A stretch of 64,000 nucleotides of DNA from Rhizophagus clarus (Eukaryota; Glomeromycota; Glomeromycetes; Glomerales; Glomeraceae). The stretch covers positions 930,001 through 994,000 of the forward strand of contig BLAL01000169.1 of NCBI GenBank assembly GCA_015698045.1, given 5' to 3'. Of this stretch, positions 59,001 through 64,000 are shown one piece after another. The position numbers and the translations under genes are program-made. Positions within the stretch are counted from its first letter, which is position 1; each line of letters begins with the position of its first letter. Below the pieces are notes generated by a model that did not search any database, was not told the DNA's origin, and saw only the letters and a program-made list of their open reading frames with translations.

Positions 59001-61322
59001 TTAAATCGTTTTTTTCTTTTGTTATTAAAAAGATTAAGAAAATCGTTTTATTTTTGTTATTAAATAATCGCTTTTTTTTGTTATAACTATTAACAAATCG
59101 TTTTTTTCTTTTGCTATTAAAAACGATTAAGAAAATCGTTTTTTTTTTGTTATTAAAAACGATTAAGAAAATCGTTTTTTTTTTGTTATTAAAAACGATT
59201 AAGAAAATCGTTTTTTTTTTGTTATTAAAAACGATTAAGAAAATCGTTTTTTTATTATTAAAAACGATAAAGAAAATCGTTTTTTTATTATTAAAAACGA
59301 TAAAGAAAATCGTTTTTTTATTATTAAAAACGATAAAGAAAATCGTTTTATTTTTATTATTAAAAAATCGCTTTTTTTTGTTATTAAAACTATTAATAAA
59401 TCGTTTTTTTTTTGTTATTAAAAACGATTAACAAATCGTTTTTTTCTTTTGTTATTAAAAACTGATAACGAGAATCGTTTTTTTTTGTTATTAAAAAATC
59501 GCTTTTTTTTGTTATTAAAACTATTAATAACAGATAAATCGTTTTTTTCTTTTGTTATTAAAAACGATTAAGAAAATCGTTTTTTTTTTATTATTTAAAT
59601 TTTTTCATATATAAAATTGTTGAATCTTGACAATTTTTTTTGATATAAAACGGGTCATGAATTTGATGACCTGACTTGAATATCATGGGTCAGGTTAAGT
59701 CAATTACCCGACCCATCCGCCCGTTCGGAACTCTACATTTCGCAAGTTTTTTTTGATATTTTACTGATAAACGTTGCAAAAACGTTTTTTGATGTATATT
59801 TACCGCGGATTTTTAAATGATCAACGTACTAAATTTTTTCCGTAATTAAAAAAAGTTTCGCGACGTTTTAACATTGCGAAAACGTTTTTGTAACTTTTTT
59901 TTGATATTTTATTAAGAAACGCATTTTTTGATATATAATTAAATTAAAAAACGTTTTTTTGTGATAATTTAGTAAAAAGTATCATGAAACGTTTGTACAA
60001 TGTTTTTTTTTTATTAATCTAATCATTCGAAGTAACCCGAATACCTTCGGGCCAACGGGTAGGGTCGGATCAGAGCAGGTTACCGAACTGAACTGACCCG
60101 AAAAAATTCTTCAGTTCGGATTGACAAGGTAACCCGAACCGGCCCAACCCGTTCGGAGCATTAAATTTATTAAATGACAAAAAAAACGGTTTTCTCGTTT
60201 TTTATTATCACAAATCAATTCGGTAAAATCGGTTCAGAAAATCGTAAAATTGACATAGAAACCGCAGTGATGAATGTTTCAGTTCGATCGTAAACTGGAA
60301 CTGTTAAACCTGATCGGTAATTACTGAAACTCTAACTTGTACCCAAATTACTCTAGTTCGTTTAGTAAAAAAGGTCAAAGCCTTTGTTTATCAACGTTTT
60401 TAATTCGTTTTGGCAAAAAAACCTATTAAAAAATGCTTATTTAGCATTTTTTGAAAGAAAGTTTATTTATTAACATTTTTTAATTTGTATATTTGTATTA
60501 AAAAAAACGTTAAAAAACATTTAGTTAATATTTTAACTCGTTTTAACTTTCACTTTTTAAAAAAAGTTAGAAAAACGTTAGTTGCCGTTTTTTAATTCAT
60601 TTTAGTTACCATTTTCCAAATCGGCTTAAAGAAAAGTTTTTTTTAACTTCATTTTTTTAAAAAAAGAAACGTTTTTCAACTTTTTTTTTAAAAAAAAGGA
60701 AAAAAAACGTAGTCAACGTTTTTTTTAACTCGTTCTTTAAAAAAATGTAGTTACCTTTTAACTCGTTTTTTAAAAAAAAGTAATTGACATTTTTTTAACT
60801 TGTTCTTTAAAAAACGTAGTTAACATTTTTAACTCGTTACTACGTTTTTTTTAACTTGTTTTAAAGAAAAAAAGTTAAGAAATCGTTCGGTTAACATTTT
60901 CTTAATTCGTCTTGATAATATAATAGTTAAATTAAATTTAATGTTTTTTAGGAACTGAACCGGATGTCCAGATAAAATTGAAGCAAATTTTTTTGGTCTG
61001 GTCCCATATTACTATTCAACCCAGACTAATCTAGTCTTTAAAAAAACGGGTTTAATCATTTCATTATTTCTTTTTCTCTTAAATAAAAAAGAAAGAAACG
61101 GTTTATAAACCGCCTTGTACATTATTTTTTTCATTATTCTTTTCAGGTTAACAAGCCACCCGATCCAGATCATGATTTTGATGACCTGACCTGAATGGAT
61201 CCTTACCCTAATCGTTCCAATTAAAAACTGAAAGAAAAAATGATTTTTTTTTCTAAATCGTTTAATAAAAAAATGTTTTTATCCGTTTTTTCCTAAATCT
61301 TTAAAAATTTCTTTAAAATTTA

Positions 61323-61375
<53 letters not shown>

Positions 61376-61816
61376 CAATAAAATTAAAAAAAAAAAATTA
61401 AATTTTTAAAGATACTAATTTTTAATGATTTGTAACAATTTATTATTGATCGGTAAAAAAGTTAAAAAGTGCAAATAATTTATGATTATAAAGCTAACAG
61501 CTATTTTCGCTGGCACAGGAAGAGGTTTTGCAAAAAGTTAGTCTAAAGATGTGCTCAAGCTTAAGCTTAAGCTTAGGCATAAGCAAAGCAAAGCTTAAGC
61601 TAAGCTTAAGCTTAAGACTATGTATATATAAAACTAACTGAAGCTTTTTTTACGAAAAAGGCAATTTTTTTTGTATCTACGGCAACTGTGCATGTGGGTC
61701 ATCATCGAAAGTGGAATAGAAAATTTTAGTGAAAATCTGGCCAAAATAAAAATGATTGACCAACATTTTTTCCTATTATAGAGGAAAATCGCACTAAAAG
61801 CTTATCTGGTTGTTAA
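56003..61816 (-). repeat. Right arm of the 17.6-kb inverted repeat (5,814 bp)
   Basis: Reverse complement of 44233-50119. It differs mainly in satellite copy number (57290-59610), a longer T run (about 61328-61376) and an extra segment of about 220 bp at about 59965-60188 (CGGGCCAACGGGTAGGGTCG, GAACTGAACTGACCCG) absent from the left arm. Confidence 0.9.
57290..59610. repeat. Satellite array, right arm
   Basis: Same unit in reverse orientation (AAGAAAATCG, then T7-T10, then GTTATTAAAAACGATT). Local blocks are homogenised differently from the left arm, for example repeated TTTTTTGTTTTG spacers at 58585-58810, so the arrays have changed since the arms were duplicated. Confidence 0.95.
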
Positions 61817-62242
61817 TATTTTAGAATACTATATGTAGTTGATTATATAAACAATCATCATTTAATTTTACATAAACCGATCCGGATATAATCCGGATGA
61901 CGGATTTCATCCGGATTTAAGCACTAGTTTTCAGAAATGTTGTCGATTATTTCTACAAATCGAACTCACACACACAACACACTGAACATAGCAGAAATTT
62001 TTTATAAACCAAACATAAAACTTTGGTAATATATTATTAGGTAGCGTTTAAGTTTGTAAATTCTCAAAAAGGCACATTATACACATTACATAGAAAATTA
62101 CATATGTACGACAACAATAAATTTTCGCTAACTATATTTGCATAATCTATTATTACAATGAAACTATTTTTATTTTTAGAATAGAAACTACATATAACAA
62201 AGGCTTTTATAATAAAGGGGATAGAAATACAGTTTTATAACT
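61817..62242. promoter_or_regulatory. Upstream region of the microexon gene
   Basis: Follows the outer edge of the inverted repeat. It contains a small ATCCGGAT repeat cluster (61880-61920). A TTTTATAATAAAGGGG stretch at 62205-62220, about 25 bp before the proposed start codon, could be a TATA-like element. Speculative. Confidence 0.3.
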
Positions 62243-63890
62243 ATGGCAGGCAGTGATGATAAAGGTAAAAGCATATAATGATATGAATAATTATACTAAA
62301 TACAAACGAGAATTATTCTAAATTATTTTGACAAAATATTAAAATTAGATTCCAATATTAAGGAACTTGAAGGTGGAACTAATTTAATAAATTCACTCTC
62401 TTAATTTATTATATTTTAAAGTTTTAATTGACATTCACATTTAATTTAACCTATTTTCATTACATATTTATATTAATTAATCTATTTTCTTTTTTTTATA
62501 AGATAAAGTACTTAATATTTTAACTTGTAAGTTAAAAATTGAATAATATTTTCATTTCCATTTAATATATTCTATGTAACTGATTTACTTGATGTTTAAC
62601 AACACTATATATTTAATTTAGCAAATAATGACGTTGTAGAAAGTAAGTTACCTAACTTCATCATATTTGGTTGATATTTAAATATAAACTTTAAAGATTA
62701 ATCATACTCTATTTTAATAATTAGATTGTAAGTTACTTTTAACCTTATTTACACCGACCTATAAAATCCATATCTAAATATTTTAATATTCATTCATAAT
62801 TAATAAAACTGCAGGGTGTAAGTTATTGTTGTTTATATTACTGTTTATTTATGCATTTCAAATTAATCAAGCTCTTATTTAACGTGTGGCCAATATATTA
62901 AAGATCGTAAGTCAAAAATTAATTTTTTAATTTTATTTCATTTTTTTGATATTTATGCGTAATTAAACTAATTAATTTCTCTTATTTAAAATATTATTTT
63001 AGATGGTAAGTTATTTATTTAATTTTATTAACATTTATAGAGTGCTTGTATATAATTTAAACTAACTAAATTTTTAAAATAATTTAAGATGGTAAGCTAA
63101 AAACTATAGTATTCATATGATATTAGCGGCCACATTTAGATAGTGCTATTCTGGCTCTAAAAATCTTTTGGTTTGAAATCTTTTATATGTATTTTCATAA
63201 TGCTCTTCTTTTATTGAATGGATAATTGTTTAATAATAGGAGGTAGGTTATACAATCTGTAACGATAATATTTATGCAATTTTAACATATCTAATAAGTT
63301 AACCTAAACTAATCTAAATTCTTTATTCGATAATTTAGTTCGTAAGTTACAATATTTAGTTATTTTGTTACATTTATATAGTATATTATAAAAATAATAT
63401 AATTAACTAACACACATTTATTTATAATAATATAGGAAGTAAGTTTAAGTTATTTATTTAATTTTACTATATTTACGTACAAATATACAATTAACACTAA
63501 TTAAATTCTCGTATTTATTTTAATACAGGAAGTAAGTTTACTTGATTTTACTATATTTACGTAATATTCACGTTTCACAGATACCATAATTTAAACTAAC
63601 TATATTCTTTATTTGTCAATTATTTTAGATTGTAAGTTAAAAGATATTTATTCAATTCTGCTATATTTGTATTCATATGATTTAAATTAACCAAATTCTT
63701 TATCTATAATGTAGGGAGTAAGTCATTTATTTATATTTTATTACATTTATATAATATTATTTACATATTACTTAAACCAACTAATTTATTATCATTAAAA
63801 AATATAGCGAGTAAGTAATAATTTATTTGTTAAATTTAAATAATAAAAAACATTTAATTAAATTCTTTATTAAAACTATTTTACTAGGTT
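62243..63890 (+). CDS. Microexon gene: four short exons plus at least thirteen 3-nt exons (3' end outside window)
   Basis: Exons: 62243-62264 (22 nt, starts ATGGCAGGC), 62349-62372, 62503-62526, 62622-62642. Then single-codon exons at 62725-62727, 62815-62817, 62904-62906, 63003-63005, 63089-63091, 63240-63242, 63339-63341, 63436-63438, 63529-63531, 63629-63631, 63715-63717, 63808-63810 and 63888-63890. Every one of the thirteen is AG, three bases, then GTAAG (GTAGG once). All exons after the first are multiples of three, so every intron is in phase 1, and the joined frame has no stop. It begins MAGSDDKDSNIKELEDKV and ends (in the window) ENWYHDGVRRNWTS. Introns of the triplet array are 77-148 nt, most with a CTAAC/CTAAT-like branch site 20-40 nt before the acceptor. 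The second donor (GTGGAACT) is the weakest; without that splice the protein would stop after 25 residues. Product unknown; no signal peptide. The model is inferred from splice signals only. Confidence 0.6.
62725..63890 (+). repeat. Array of intron plus single-codon exon units (about 90 bp each)
   Basis: Introns share a layout: GTAAGTTA, then a TTATTTATTTAATTTTATTA-like stretch, TATA-rich middle, TTTAAACTAACTAAATTCTT-like branch region, then TTTAG. Compare introns starting at 63006, 63439, 63632, 63718 and 63891. This points to tandem duplication of one unit followed by divergence, while the 3-nt exon length stayed fixed. Confidence 0.65.
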
Positions 63891-64000
63891 GTAAGTTACG
63901 AGTTATTTATTTAATTTTATTATATTTTAAACTATTTATATATTTATATATTCTTAATTTTTATTTTTATTTGAAAAATGGATATTTTTACTTTAGTTAG

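Noticed and set aside
62349-62400. Unspliced reading giving a 25-residue protein ending at 62402-62404
   Set aside because: Possible, but it leaves the following run of phase-matched exons unexplained. Kept as the main alternative for exon 2.
1-64000. tRNA, rRNA or other RNA genes
   Set aside because: No cloverleaf with plausible A and B boxes and no rRNA-like stretch was recognised by eye. A covariance-model search was not possible here.

Overview
The window looks like a chromosome segment of an arbuscular mycorrhizal fungus (Glomeromycotina, most like Rhizophagus). The reasons are very high A+T, short AT-rich GT-AG introns, protein kinases of the expanded AM-fungal type (WTSGND.ID.FI, ANWIDG, ADDGSLRRYL and SSGKPPFYNRKHD signatures), 3CxxC zinc-finger genes, and dense DNA transposons. 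The organism call is inference from family style, not from a database search.

Layout. Positions 1-600 hold the end of a Myb/SANT-like gene with an Arg/Ser-rich tail. Positions 1566-5560 are the right half of a CACTA/Plavaka-like (CMC) DNA transposon with a decayed six-exon cargo gene. Positions 5558-14246 are a graveyard of virus-like pieces: Gag and aspartic-protease remains, then a block with a family-B DNA polymerase. Positions 14250-16340 hold palindromic and tandem repeats, a perfect 76-bp palindrome, and the start of a truncated gene. Positions 16342-19540 are AT-rich with no gene seen. A 3CxxC-type gene on the minus strand (19545-30657) is split by a complete 9.69-kb CACTA/Plavaka-like transposon (20397-30087). 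That element has 23-bp perfect terminal repeats, a TTT target duplication, a Tnp2-type transposase on minus, and on plus the same six-exon RS/acidic cargo gene seen at 2446-4916.

Positions 31000-36250 are repeats, including two hAT-type elements with 8-bp target duplications. Positions 36258-39850 (minus) hold a decayed Kelch-like/membrane/kinase gene and a decayed RING-like family gene. Positions 41584-44069 hold a kinase gene whose N-lobe region is present three times in tandem. Positions 44233-61816 form a 17.6-kb inverted repeat: arms of about 5.85 kb, each carrying more than 2 kb of a ~35-bp satellite, around a 5.9-kb spacer with a decayed kinase gene and small transposons.

The most striking feature is at the right edge (62243 to past 64000). 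It is a gene model with four small exons followed by at least thirteen consecutive exons of exactly 3 nt, each bounded by a good acceptor AG and a GTAAG-type donor, separated by introns of 77-148 nt. All introns are in phase 1 and the joined frame is open. The introns resemble one another, so the array appears to have grown by tandem duplication of an intron plus single-codon exon unit. I know of no described gene of this form. It is a prediction from splice signals and needs transcript evidence.
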